Of a stretch of DNA of 64,000 bases, positions 52,362 through 60,455 are shown piece after piece. Source of the stretch: Mycobacterium seoulense (GTDB lineage: Bacteria; Actinomycetota; Actinomycetes; Mycobacteriales; Mycobacteriaceae); assembly GCF_010731595.1 (NCBI RefSeq), contig NZ_AP022582.1, positions 4,216,001-4,280,000 of the forward strand, in the 5' to 3' direction. The number at the start of each line of letters is the position of its first letter. The first letter of the stretch is position 1. The notes beneath the pieces are model-generated. The model was not told the origin of the DNA and did no database searches. It saw only the letters and a program-made list of their open reading frames with translations. The position numbers and the translations under genes were made by a program.

Positions 52362-52673
52362 CTAGCGTGCGGTGCCGCGGCGGCGCAGTTTGTGTGCGAG
52401 CAACTTTTCGATCGCCGCATCAAGATCGCGCGGGGTGGGCACCTCCGCCGAGGGGGTATGCCCGGCCGCCAGGATTTCGTCGCGAATCTCCAGCAATGCC
52501 TTGAGGCAAGAAACGTCGGCGGTCAGCAAGATGCCGCGTGCCAGCGTCTCGGCGTCGGTCTCCATCGCCTCCTCGCTCAGCGCAACGCTGTGCATGTAGC
52601 CGCCGCGGCAGGAGCGGACGAGGATGTGCCCACTCGGGTGAACGGTGTCAAAAGCGGGATCCGCGTCCGTCAT
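52362..52673 (-). CDS. DUF2694 protein (Rv0028 homologue)
   Basis: A 103-residue protein. MTDADPAFDTVHPSGHILVR and SCRGGYMHSVALSEEAMETD are nearly identical to the M. tuberculosis protein as I recall it. A helical C-terminal half follows (DLDAAIEKLLAHKLRRRG). The function is unknown. The start at 52673 overlaps by four bases the stop of the EspC-family gene (ATGA), which suggests the two products act together. Confidence 0.88.
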   Translation of the reverse strand: MTDADPAFDTVHPSGHILVRSCRGGYMHSVALSEEAMETDAETLARGILLTADVSCLKALLEIRDEILAAGHTPSAEVPTPRDLDAAIEKLLAHKLRRRGTAR

Positions 52674-52987
52674 CGACCGCGGTCGGCAATGCCGCCGAGG
52701 TTGCGCGCCGACTCCTGCTCGTGCTGTTCCCACATCGCCGCCGACGCCGCGAGTTTGTCCGCCAGGTCGGCGTGGTCTGCGGCTTGTTGCTCGTAGCACT
52801 GGCGTCGGAGTTCGAGCAATTCGCGCCCGGCGTCGCGAAGTTCACCGAAGATCGGGCCCAAGGAGTCCAGGCTTTCCTGTATTGCCTCATGCGACGACGG
52901 GACCGTGCGCAAGTACTCGGAGGTTTCCTGGTGACGCGCGGCGGCTTGACGCAAGTGCGTCGGCACCACATGAATCGAATCTGCCAT
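52670..52987 (-). CDS. EspC-family type VII secretion target-like protein (Rv0027 homologue)
   Basis: A 105-residue helical protein. MADSIHVVPTHLRQAAARHQ is the usual opening of the ESX EspC/DUF2580 family, followed by a helix-turn-helix hairpin in a WXG100-like layout. Family members are exported with ESX substrates; no YxxxD/E signal is obvious here (the C-terminal YEQQAADH at about residue 65 is only a loose match). The ATG at 52987 gives exactly the M. tuberculosis length of 105. It overlaps the DUF2694 gene and lies 50 bases after the Rv0026-like gene. Confidence 0.82.
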   Translation of the reverse strand: MADSIHVVPTHLRQAAARHQETSEYLRTVPSSHEAIQESLDSLGPIFGELRDAGRELLELRRQCYEQQAADHADLADKLAASAAMWEQHEQESARNLGGIADRGR

Positions 52988-53037
52988 CCGCTGTCTCCTC
53001 TTCACGGTTGCCGGCCAGACCGGCGTGATCACTATTG

Positions 53038-54408
53038 TCAGTTGGTCGACGCCGTCGCCGGCCGTGTGGGTGTCGGTGTCGGTGTGTCGGGCTTCGCCGG
53101 CGCGGTCATGGCCGACGCCGGTGGATGCTCCCAGCCTAGAAAGCTTGGCCCGCTCACGGTGGCGATGTCTTGAATTTGGCCATCGAGAAGGGCCTTGCCC
53201 GAGCCGAGGGCAAGTGCGTGCCGGTCGACGAACATCCCGATGTCCGCCGGAGCCACGTGGGACGCGTCGATCGGCTCGGCGACCGCCGTACCCGGCGGCG
53301 GGATCGTTATTCCCTGCTGCTGGAAGGCATCTGGTATGGCCACCCCACCAACGGCGGCTTTGATCGCCGCCGCCAACTGGGGGCTGGCCGCGGTCACCGT
53401 CTCACCGTCGGGCAAGGTCACCGTGGTGGGACCGGCCGGTGGGGATTCGTCCCCATCCGTCGGCGCGTCCGCGGGGGTGTCACCGTCTTGTGCATCCGGT
53501 TCATCTGACGAAGCGTCGGCCTCTGGATCCGGATGTTCCCCGGAATCCAGCAGGCTGTCGTCGTCGAGGCCTGGGAGCGATGGGTCGCCGCCCTGCAGCG
53601 CGGGAAGCGGCAACCCGCCCGGCGTGGCGCCGAAACTCGGCACTCCCGGGGCGACGTTGGGCACTGGCGGCAACACGGGAGGAACGGGCGCCGCCGGGGC
53701 GGTCACGCCGTCCGGCACACCCATTCCCGGCAGGTCATCGGTTGCCAGGCCCGGTTCGTCGGCCAGCAATGAATCCAGCAGCGGATCCCACTCGGCGTCG
53801 TCCGCCGACGGCGGGGTCGCGGTATCGGCGCCGGAGGCCCGGACCGGTGGGTGCTCGTCGGGGCCGTCCGGCTGATTCTTGGACGCGTCGTAGAGCGATG
53901 TCCATGCGGCCATCAGAGCTGATTTCGACGTGTCGTCCAGGCTGGCGCTGAGGACCACCGCGCGAATGTCTCGGAGTTTGCCGATCAGAAAGCGTTGGAA
54001 ATCGCGCGCTCCGGCCGGGGTGTCCAGATCCGATCGCGTCCGTACCGCGGCTTCGGTGTCCTGCTGCAACGTGGCCAGCGCCTGGCCGCCATCGACGGCG
54101 TTCAGGTGGGCATTCAAGATGGCGGTAATCACCTGCATGTCGAGCTGGGAACTCGACGAATTCTGGTGTGCCAACGCGGCTTCGGCGCGCGCGATGGCTT
54201 CCGCCGCCTCACCCTTCTCGCCATCCGGCGGCGTCGCGTGTTGCTGACGGATCTTGCCCACGATCGCCTGAAGCTGTTCGGGCGGTGTCGTCGGGGCGAT
54301 CACGGCGGCCAGCTCGCCGGGTGACAGGCCCGCCTGCCACGCGTTCGGGTCACCGGTGCGATCTCGCGCATATTTCACCGCGGCAAACAGATCTTCGTAC
54401 GCCGGCAT
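53038..54408 (-). CDS. DUF4226 protein with Pro/Asp-rich linker (Rv0026 homologue)
   Basis: A 456-residue protein. The N-terminal region (residues 1-60) is followed by a DUF4226-type helical domain (about 80-175; LDTPAGARDFQRFLIGKLRD), then a long acidic, Pro-rich disordered stretch (about 175-340), and a C-terminal domain (about 335-440; VTLPDGETVTAASPQLAAAI, then PADIGMFVDRHALALGSGKA) that may be a small beta-rich unit. The tail is Thr/Pro-rich. The DUF4226 segment recurs in the gene upstream (54554-54916). The function is unknown; the neighbours suggest a secretion- or cell-envelope-related system. Confidence 0.8.
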   Translation of the reverse strand: MPAYEDLFAAVKYARDRTGDPNAWQAGLSPGELAAVIAPTTPPEQLQAIVGKIRQQHATPPDGEKGEAAEAIARAEAALAHQNSSSSQLDMQVITAILNAHLNAVDGGQALATLQQDTEAAVRTRSDLDTPAGARDFQRFLIGKLRDIRAVVLSASLDDTSKSALMAAWTSLYDASKNQPDGPDEHPPVRASGADTATPPSADDAEWDPLLDSLLADEPGLATDDLPGMGVPDGVTAPAAPVPPVLPPVPNVAPGVPSFGATPGGLPLPALQGGDPSLPGLDDDSLLDSGEHPDPEADASSDEPDAQDGDTPADAPTDGDESPPAGPTTVTLPDGETVTAASPQLAAAIKAAVGGVAIPDAFQQQGITIPPPGTAVAEPIDASHVAPADIGMFVDRHALALGSGKALLDGQIQDIATVSGPSFLGWEHPPASAMTAPAKPDTPTPTPTRPATASTN

Positions 54409-54526
54409 CGGTCAGGTGACCGGCGCTGCATGCACCGCACGTGTTTGCGGGATGCGTTGCGGCCCATCCATGTCCGGCGACAGTACCCAGACATGTGGCT
54501 GCCGACAATTCACTGTGCAGGGCGAT

Positions 54527-54535
54527 TGTGGATAA
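54527..54535 (-). promoter_or_regulatory. Isolated DnaA-box-like 9-mer
   Basis: TTATCCACA on the minus strand (TGTGGATAA on the plus) in the 145-base gap between the two DUF4226 genes. It is an exact match to the E. coli-type consensus. A single site in a short AT-richer gap may be chance. Confidence 0.25.
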
Positions 54536-54553
54536 CACTGCGACCGTGCCTTG

Positions 54554-54916
54554 CTACCCGTTGTCGGGGGCGTACTGGTCCCGAAGACCTTCCAGGACAG
54601 TCTTTTTCGCTCGACTGAGTTCGCGTGCATCCTCGAGGACCGCGGTGATCTCGCGCTGTTTGGCCAGCAGGAATCGCTGAAACTCCCGCGCGCCCATCGG
54701 CGTGTCGACGGCGAGGCCCGCTTGGTGCGAGGTGGCGTGGTCGATCTGCTCGGCGATGGCATCCAGCCGCCGGGCGCCCTCCCGCATCGCGGCATGAGCA
54801 CCGGTGAGCACCTCTGTCAGCACGCGGTCGGCGTCGGCGGCGGTGCCGTGCTGGCCGGCCAGCGCCGACTGCCGCGCCTGCATGGCGGCCACCGAAGGTC
54901 CGGCTTGTTCGGTCAT
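54554..54916 (-). CDS. DUF4226 protein (Rv0025 homologue)
   Basis: A 120-residue helical protein. [21 protein letters not shown] starts a long helix; [20 protein letters not shown] matches DTPAGARDFQRFLIGKLRD of the Rv0026-like protein, so the two genes share a domain. The size equals that of M. tuberculosis Rv0025. The ATG at 54916 lies 16 bases after the NlpC/P60 stop on the same strand. The function is unknown. Confidence 0.85.
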   Translation of the reverse strand: MTEQAGPSVAAMQARQSALAGQHGTAADADRVLTEVLTGAHAAMREGARRLDAIAEQIDHATSHQAGLAVDTPMGAREFQRFLLAKQREITAVLEDARELSRAKKTVLEGLRDQYAPDNG

Positions 54917-54932
54917 CGGTTCACCCTGTTCG

Positions 54933-55751
54933 TCATAGCGGTCGGCGGATAGCGACGTTGGCGCCCAGCCGGCTGATCCGAACCGAAGCACCCGAGTAGG
55001 GCGCTTCGATCACCAGGTTGTTGCCGATGGCCAGCTGAACGTGTCCGGCGTGGGGGAAGACGAGATCACCGGGCCGGACTTGCGAGCGAGGCACCGGGAT
55101 CCCGTCGTTGATCTGCTGATAGGTGGTGCGGTCCAACCGAATTCCCGCTTGCGCGTAGCTCCACTGGACCAGGCCCGAACAGTCGAACTGGTCGGGCCCG
55201 GTCGCACCCCACACGTAGGGCCGGCCCAGGCGTGACAACGCGGCGCGCACCGCGACTGCGGCGCGCCCGGTCAACCCCGGTCCGGCGGCGCGGTGGCGCA
55301 GGAGTTGGTAGCGCAGTGCCCTCAGTTCCGCGAGGTGTCGTCGGGCCCGGAAGCGGGCCCACACGACGTGCGCGCGTTGTGTCCGGAGTCGCGCCGCGCG
55401 GCGGCGCATCGCCTCGCGCTGCGCCATCGGTGTCGTCGGGACGACGGCAGCGTCGGCGCGGGCTTCATCGAGGACGGTCCGGGTCAATTCGCGGGCCTGG
55501 GCCCGATCCCGCTGGGCTCCGGCGATGACGTTCGCCGCCGCGCCGTCGGTCGCAGCGGCGGCCGCGAGGCGTTGCCGGCTGTGATCCGCGGCGAGCCGGT
55601 AGCCGCCGTGTCCGAATCCGTCGTTCAGCTTGGCGGCTGGACGCAACAGGTTGCGGTAATGCCCGGTGCCGGCATCCAGCGACGGGGGCCGCGTATTACC
55701 GACGAACATCTCGTGAGCACGGCTCAACACCCCGATCTCGCTTTGATTCAC
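54933..55751 (-). CDS. NlpC/P60 peptidase without visible signal peptide (Rv0024 homologue)
   Basis: A 272-residue protein. The N-terminal 150 residues are helical and Arg/Ala-rich ([20 protein letters not shown]). The C-terminal NlpC/P60 domain has catalytic Cys191 in [17 protein letters not shown] and His237 in [10 protein letters not shown]; the third residue is probably the Glu of VIEAP. Such enzymes cut D-Glu-DAP bonds in peptidoglycan. No signal peptide or membrane helix is seen, unlike RipA or RipB. The GTG start at 55751 overlaps the XRE gene stop by four bases. Confidence 0.87.
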   Translation of the reverse strand: MNQSEIGVLSRAHEMFVGNTRPPSLDAGTGHYRNLLRPAAKLNDGFGHGGYRLAADHSRQRLAAAAATDGAAANVIAGAQRDRAQARELTRTVLDEARADAAVVPTTPMAQREAMRRRAARLRTQRAHVVWARFRARRHLAELRALRYQLLRHRAAGPGLTGRAAVAVRAALSRLGRPYVWGATGPDQFDCSGLVQWSYAQAGIRLDRTTYQQINDGIPVPRSQVRPGDLVFPHAGHVQLAIGNNLVIEAPYSGASVRISRLGANVAIRRPL

Positions 55752-56518
55752 TGGGCCTCCTCGCCTTGGCGGCCTTCGGATTCGACGGCGTCGGTGAAGG
55801 CGCGCACGCGGGGGAGTGCCCCGGGCGGGATAACCCCCCGGTTGCGAATGTCCCAGATCTCCTCGACGTCGACACCGACCAGGGCTGCGATGATCGGCTC
55901 CGGCAACGACGACTGGGCGCAGGCCCTGTCGAAACGTGCGCTCAAGCTGGTCGGCATCCGCTTCAGCAGAGCCGTGCGGGTGGCCTCGAGGGCCTGGAGG
56001 TGCTCCATCAAACGGTCGGTGGAGTCCGCGCCGGCATTCACCGCGACCCGCCAGGAACCGGCGGCGAGCATCTCGGCCTTCACGCACTGAGCGATCACAG
56101 ACAGAATATACGTCTCATATTCGTTTGATGTTGTCGCAGGCAACCGATCGATGACGGACTTGAGCGCTTCGAGCTGCGCTTCGGCATAACCTTCCAGCAC
56201 TTCCGTGTCACTGTGCCGGTCCACGACCACGGGCCCGGTGCGCCTGGCGGGGACGGCGGCGGGCGGTTGCGCGGCCATCAGCCGGGCCAGTTCGGCGTCC
56301 GGATCGGCGGCCACCAAGAGCCGAGAATAGGTGCCCGGCGGCAGGCCTAGTCCGTTTTCAACCTTCTGAACTGTGCTTTTGTGAGGTTTGCGGGCGCCGC
56401 GCTCCAGGAAGCTCAGCCCCATGATGCTCACACCGGTCGCGGCGGCCAGGTCGGCCAATGACCAGTCGCGCGACTCCCGTAAAGCGCGGATCGCCGCACC
56501 GGCCGATTCACGGCTCAC
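55748..56518 (-). CDS. XRE-type HTH regulator (Rv0023 homologue)
   Basis: A 256-residue regulator. The Cro/CI HTH is in residues 5-60: IRALRESRDWSLADLAAATG, then SIMGLSFLERGARKPHKSTV. The remainder is helical and may sense an effector or a partner; the DTEVLEGYAEAQLEALKSVI segment looks like a four-helix bundle. The size equals that of the M. tuberculosis protein. It heads the minus-strand unit with the NlpC/P60 gene and is divergent from whiB5 across a 143-base gap holding two long direct repeats. Confidence 0.9.
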   Translation of the reverse strand: MSRESAGAAIRALRESRDWSLADLAAATGVSIMGLSFLERGARKPHKSTVQKVENGLGLPPGTYSRLLVAADPDAELARLMAAQPPAAVPARRTGPVVVDRHSDTEVLEGYAEAQLEALKSVIDRLPATTSNEYETYILSVIAQCVKAEMLAAGSWRVAVNAGADSTDRLMEHLQALEATRTALLKRMPTSLSARFDRACAQSSLPEPIIAALVGVDVEEIWDIRNRGVIPPGALPRVRAFTDAVESEGRQGEEAQ

Positions 56519-56567
56519 CGCACGCTCCGGCCATAGGCCGGATAGTACACAGCTCAGGCCGTATCGC

Positions 56568-56640
56568 TCTCTATATACGTTTTTGTCTCGTTTCTCTTGC
56601 GCGGGCGGCGGATCTCTGTATACGCTTTTGCCTACGTTTC
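56568..56640. repeat. Pair of long direct repeats in the Rv0023/whiB5 intergenic gap
   Basis: Two similar 27-28 base segments, at 56568-56594 (TCTCTATATACGTTTTTG, then TCTCGTTTC) and 56613-56640 (TCTCTGTATACGCTTTTG, then CCTACGTTTC), are offset by 45 bases. Both carry TATACG and a T-run in otherwise G+C-rich DNA. They flank the divergent starts and may be operator or promoter duplications, for example sites for the XRE or WhiB product. Confidence 0.6.
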
Positions 56641-56661
56641 ACGTTCGACAAGGAGACCGAC

Positions 56662-57078
56662 ATGGGACACCCCTGCGCTGCCAACCCGGAACTTTGGTTC
56701 GGCTACCCCGACGACGACGGTGGTGATGGCGCAGCCAAGGCCCGTGCGTACGAGCGGTCGGCCGTCGAGGCACGCATCCAGTGCCTGCGCCGCTGCCCGC
56801 TGGCGCAGCAGCGCCGCTGCGCCGAGCACGCCATCGCACACCGCGAGGAGTACGGCGTCTGGGCGGGGGTCAAGCTCCCTGGGGGCCAATACCGCAAGCG
56901 CGAACAGCTTGCCCAGGCTCACGAGGTTCTGCGGCGCATCGCGTCCGGCGAGATCAACGCGCGCCAGCTGCCGGAGAATGCCGCCCTGCTCGCCAACCAC
57001 GAACATGAGGCCGTTGCGGTGGCCGCGGTGGTGCTGCACCTGCCGCTCGCCCGAGTCGGACCGCGTTCGGCCGCCTGA
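56662..57078 (+). CDS. whiB5: WhiB-family iron-sulfur transcriptional regulator WhiB5
   Basis: A 138-residue WhiB protein. Four cysteines at 5, 41, 45 and 53 (GHPCAANP; CLRRCPLAQQRRC) would hold a 4Fe-4S cluster. The spacing is C-x3-C-x7-C, not the usual C-x2-C-x5-C. The GVWGG-type turn reads GVWAGV, followed by a basic tail (YRKREQ). AAGGAG lies upstream of the ATG. In M. tuberculosis WhiB5 affects ESX-related genes and virulence. It is divergent from the XRE gene. Confidence 0.92.
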   Translation: MGHPCAANPELWFGYPDDDGGDGAAKARAYERSAVEARIQCLRRCPLAQQRRCAEHAIAHREEYGVWAGVKLPGGQYRKREQLAQAHEVLRRIASGEINARQLPENAALLANHEHEAVAVAAVVLHLPLARVGPRSAA

Positions 57079-57168
57079 CGTTCCGTCCGGCATTGGAGTC
57101 GTTTGCTGGCGTGGTCAACGGGGTAGTCGGGCGGCACGACCGTGTCTGTCGACCCGAAGGCGGGATCC

Positions 57169-58551
57169 ATGACGTTCGACCTGACCCCGACCGCAGCACA
57201 GCACGACCTGGCCCGGCGAACCCACGAGTTCGCCGAAGAAGTGGTCCGCCCGGTGGCGCTGCACTACGACCAACGACAAGAGTTTCCGTGGCCGGTGTTG
57301 GAGGAGGCAGCCCAGCGCGGCTTCTACAGCCCCCTGTTCTACCGCGACCTCATCGGCGATCCGAGCGGCCTCTCGTTGCCGATGTTCATGGAGGAGTTGT
57401 TCTGGGGCTGCGCCGGGATCGGGCTGGCGATCGTGATGCCGGCATTGGCGCTGTCGGCGATCGGGCAGGCCGCGTCGCCTGAGCAGATGCTGGAGTGGGC
57501 GCCCGAATGTTTCGGAACGCCAGGCGATCTCAAGCTCGCGGCGCTAGCGATCTCCGAACCGGAGGGCGGCAGCGACGTCAGGAACCTGCGCACACGCGCG
57601 CGCCGCGACGGTGACGACTGGATCATCGACGGCCACAAGATGTGGATCGGCAATGGCGGGATCGCCAACGTGCACGTGGTCAATGCGGTCGTCGACGAAG
57701 AACTCGGCCATCGCGGACAGGCGCTGTTCGTGGTTCCCGGTGGCACACCGGGGCTGAAGCTGGTGCGCAAGCTGGACAAGCTGGGCTGTCGCGCGTCCCA
57801 CACCGCCGAGTTGTTGTTCGAAGGCGTTCGCGTTCCTGGCGCGAATCTGCTGGGCGGACAAGAGAAGTTGGAGCACAAGCTCGCCAAGGCCCGCGAGGTC
57901 GTGGCGGGCGGGAAGCGCTCCGGCTCCGCGACGTTGGGCACGTTCGAGCAGACCCGGCCCATGGTCGCCGCCCAGGCCATCGGGATCGCCCGCGCGGCGC
58001 TGGAGTACGCGACGGCGTACGCCACCGAGCGCGAGGCGTTCGGCGGGCCGATCATCGACAACCAAGGCATCGCCTTCCCGCTGGCGGAGCTGGCCACCCA
58101 GATCGACGCCGCCCGACTGTTGACCTGGCGAGCGTCCTGGATTGCGGCCAACAACGTTCCGTTCGAACGCGGGGAAGGCTCGATGTCGAAGATGGCCGCC
58201 AGTGAGGTGGCCGTCAAGGCCACCGAACGCGCCATTCAAACCATGGGCGGCTGGGGCTACATCACCGATCACCCGGTCGAGAAGTGGTATCGGGATGCCA
58301 AGCTGTACACCATCTTTGAGGGCACCAGTGAGATCCAGCGGATGGTGATCGCCAATGCGCTGGGAGCCAGCGTCGGCACGCCCCCACTGCATGTGGTGCT
58401 CGAGCCATCGGGCGGACCGCTGAACCGGGTCTTCGGGCGCGGCACCCCGCTGCGATCCCGCGCCGCCGACACCGCGTTGTCGATGCAGGACCGGGTGCCC
58501 GAGCCCGTCATGCGGCTGGCCATGAAGGTGCTCCGTCCGCCGCGCAAGTAG
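57169..58551 (+). CDS. Acyl-CoA dehydrogenase
   Basis: FAD-dependent acyl-CoA dehydrogenase for the first step of beta-oxidation or a related step. The flavin/substrate signatures are LAISEPEGGSDV (middle domain), GHKMWIGNGGIANVHVV, and the C-terminal GGWGYITDHPVEKWYRDAKL with FEGTSEIQRMVIA, which holds the likely catalytic region. The length is 460 residues from the ATG at 57169, with GGCGGGA upstream; a GTG at 57142 would add nine residues. The C-terminal 45 residues are an extension after the normal core. The substrate is unknown. Confidence 0.9.
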   Translation: MTFDLTPTAAQHDLARRTHEFAEEVVRPVALHYDQRQEFPWPVLEEAAQRGFYSPLFYRDLIGDPSGLSLPMFMEELFWGCAGIGLAIVMPALALSAIGQAASPEQMLEWAPECFGTPGDLKLAALAISEPEGGSDVRNLRTRARRDGDDWIIDGHKMWIGNGGIANVHVVNAVVDEELGHRGQALFVVPGGTPGLKLVRKLDKLGCRASHTAELLFEGVRVPGANLLGGQEKLEHKLAKAREVVAGGKRSGSATLGTFEQTRPMVAAQAIGIARAALEYATAYATEREAFGGPIIDNQGIAFPLAELATQIDAARLLTWRASWIAANNVPFERGEGSMSKMAASEVAVKATERAIQTMGGWGYITDHPVEKWYRDAKLYTIFEGTSEIQRMVIANALGASVGTPPLHVVLEPSGGPLNRVFGRGTPLRSRAADTALSMQDRVPEPVMRLAMKVLRPPRK

Positions 58552-58572
58552 CGGTGTCTGGGTACGGTCGGG

Positions 58573-59562
58573 GTGACGATGAGCAACCTTGAGGCGGCGC
58601 CGATCGAAGTCGCCTGCGCTGCCTTGCCAAGCGCGGGCCTCGAGGTGCTGCGCCCCCGGGAGGTTCCGTTGGGCGGGCCCCGCGCCATGCGGGTGCATCG
58701 CACGCTTCCGCAACGCCAACGCTCGCTGATCGGGGCGTGGTGCTTCGTCGACCACTACGGCCCCGCTTCCACGCGCATGGACGTCCCGCCGCATCCGCAC
58801 ACCGGACTACAAACGGTGAGTTGGTTGTTCAGTGGGGAAGTGGAGCACAACGACAGCGCCGGCGTGCACGCGATGGTCCGACCCGGCGAGCTGAACCTGA
58901 TGACTGCGGGTGCCGGTATCTGCCATTCCGAGGTATCGGTTGAATTGCCGGCCGCCTTGCATGGCGTGCAGCTCTGGGTGGCGCTGCCAGGTTCGGATCG
59001 CGATACCGGTCGCGACTTCGCCCACTACGTGCCGCGGCCGGCGGCGCTTCCCGGTGCGACGGCGCGGGTGTTCCTCGGCGAACTGCCCGATGCCGCGTCC
59101 CCGGTGCATACCTTTACTCCGCTGCTGGGCGCGCAGATCGATCTCGACGCCGGGGCCCGCCTCGATATCGACATCGACCCGTCGTTCGAGCATGGGGTGC
59201 TCGGCGATCGCGGCTCCGTCCGCGTGGAGGAGACCGCTCTGACAGTCGCCGACCTGGTCTATCTGAGCCCCGGCCGCTCCTCGCTGCACCTGCACAACGT
59301 GGGGGAGGGGCCGGCGCGGGTGCTGCTGATCGGTGGGCCACCGTTCGCCGAAGAGCTGGTGATGTGGTGGAACTTCGTCGGACGAAGCCACGACGACATC
59401 GTGGGTTACCGCCGCCTGTGGGAGGACGGCGACGAGCGGTTCGGCGCCGTCCACGGCTACCGCGGTTCACTTGCCCGGCTGCCCGCCCCGCCGCTGCCGA
59501 CTACCCGGCTGCGGCCCCGACCTGTACCGCAAAGAAGGGAGAGTGCAGATGACCGCCGATAA
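58573..59562 (+). CDS. Pirin-family bicupin
   Basis: A 329-residue pirin. The N-terminal cupin has the metal-binding pattern VPPHPHTGLQTVSWLFSGEV (His pair and more), and TAGAGICHSEVS supplies the last His and Glu. The C-terminal cupin follows (GVLGDRGSVRVEETALTVAD). Some pirins are quercetin 2,3-dioxygenases; others act as redox-sensitive regulators. The start is a GTG at 58573, with ATG two codons later. The last 14 bases overlap the GNAT gene start. Confidence 0.9.
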   Translation: MTMSNLEAAPIEVACAALPSAGLEVLRPREVPLGGPRAMRVHRTLPQRQRSLIGAWCFVDHYGPASTRMDVPPHPHTGLQTVSWLFSGEVEHNDSAGVHAMVRPGELNLMTAGAGICHSEVSVELPAALHGVQLWVALPGSDRDTGRDFAHYVPRPAALPGATARVFLGELPDAASPVHTFTPLLGAQIDLDAGARLDIDIDPSFEHGVLGDRGSVRVEETALTVADLVYLSPGRSSLHLHNVGEGPARVLLIGGPPFAEELVMWWNFVGRSHDDIVGYRRLWEDGDERFGAVHGYRGSLARLPAPPLPTTRLRPRPVPQRRESADDRR

Positions 59563-59881
59563 GACCGGAGCCGAAACCACCGTCAGGCTGGAGGAGGGCC
59601 GCTACACCATTGCCGTGGAAGGCAAGCAGGTCGGCCTCGCCGATTTCGCCGACCGCGGTGACCAGCGGGTCTTCCACCACACCGAAATCGATCCGGCGTA
59701 CGGCGGACGTGGCCTGGCAACCATTCTCGTCGAGCAGGCGCTCGACGAGGCCCGTGGCGAAGGTAAGCGCATCGTTCCCGTGTGCTCGATGATCGGCACG
59801 GTGTTGAAGAAGCACCCCGAATACGACGACATCACCGATGCCGTTACGCCGGAGATCCAGCGGTGGGTGCAATCGTCGTAG
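59549..59881 (+). CDS. GNAT-type N-acetyltransferase (NATD1/YjdJ-like)
   Basis: A 110-residue small GNAT-fold protein. FHHTEIDPAYGGRGLATILV holds the acetyl-CoA-binding R/Q-x-x-G-x-A segment. VPVCSMIGTVLKKHPEY is the conserved C-terminal strand-helix. The ATG at 59549, with AGGGAGAG upstream, overlaps the 3' end of the pirin gene in another frame, so the two are co-transcribed. The target is unknown; relatives acetylate small molecules or proteins. Confidence 0.88.
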   Translation: MTADKTGAETTVRLEEGRYTIAVEGKQVGLADFADRGDQRVFHHTEIDPAYGGRGLATILVEQALDEARGEGKRIVPVCSMIGTVLKKHPEYDDITDAVTPEIQRWVQSS

Positions 59882-59975
59882 CCTAGGTTGGGTCGCCCAG
59901 CGCGAGAGCCTGCTGTATGTCGTTGGGGGAGCCACCGCTTCTAATGGACCGTGAGCCGCTCATTTTCGGGGCGCG

Positions 59976-60455
59976 TCAAGCAATTCCCGCCCTGATCATC
60001 CGTCCGATTTCGTCAACCGACTTAGACATAAGGTGACTAAAGATGGTTGCGTACGGTTCCATCAGAATTGCTTTTCCACTTGGCGATAGTAGTTCCGCGA
60101 TTCCCGCCTTTATGGGGGTTACAGTCACGTCCGGACTGAAGCCCGCAGAATAGAGTTGGGGCCCCAGAGGCGGTGCACCTATGACTCCACGTGCCAACGA
60201 GGACCAGATCCACATCAGGTATTTTTCGGCGAGCTCGAGCGAAGACAACTTCGCCGTGTCGTTGCGACGTTGTCCACGGTCATCGATCGTATCAACGGTC
60301 CACCAGTCAGCATCGTGACGAAGGTGTATCGAGAAATCACCGGATGTGAACGCGATCTCACAATCGTCGCATTCCAATGAGACGTTTGGGTTGAGCATGC
60401 GGGCGCGGTGAGACCATTCAAGCCAGCTCGCGGAAATTCGTGAGAAATCGGTCAT
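59976..60455 (-). CDS. Imm61-like immunity protein
   Basis: A 159-residue protein. MTDFSRISASWLEWSHRARM is typical of Imm61-type immunity proteins, which protect against TNT toxins in mycobacteria (the M. tuberculosis partner of CpnT is IFT, Rv3902c). No signal or membrane segment, so it acts in the cytosol. G+C falls to about 48% in 60001-60120, far below the genome level, which points to horizontal origin. The start overlaps the toxin stop by four bases (ATGA), giving coupled translation. Confidence 0.75.
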   Translation of the reverse strand: MTDFSRISASWLEWSHRARMLNPNVSLECDDCEIAFTSGDFSIHLRHDADWWTVDTIDDRGQRRNDTAKLSSLELAEKYLMWIWSSLARGVIGAPPLGPQLYSAGFSPDVTVTPIKAGIAELLSPSGKAILMEPYATIFSHLMSKSVDEIGRMIRAGIA

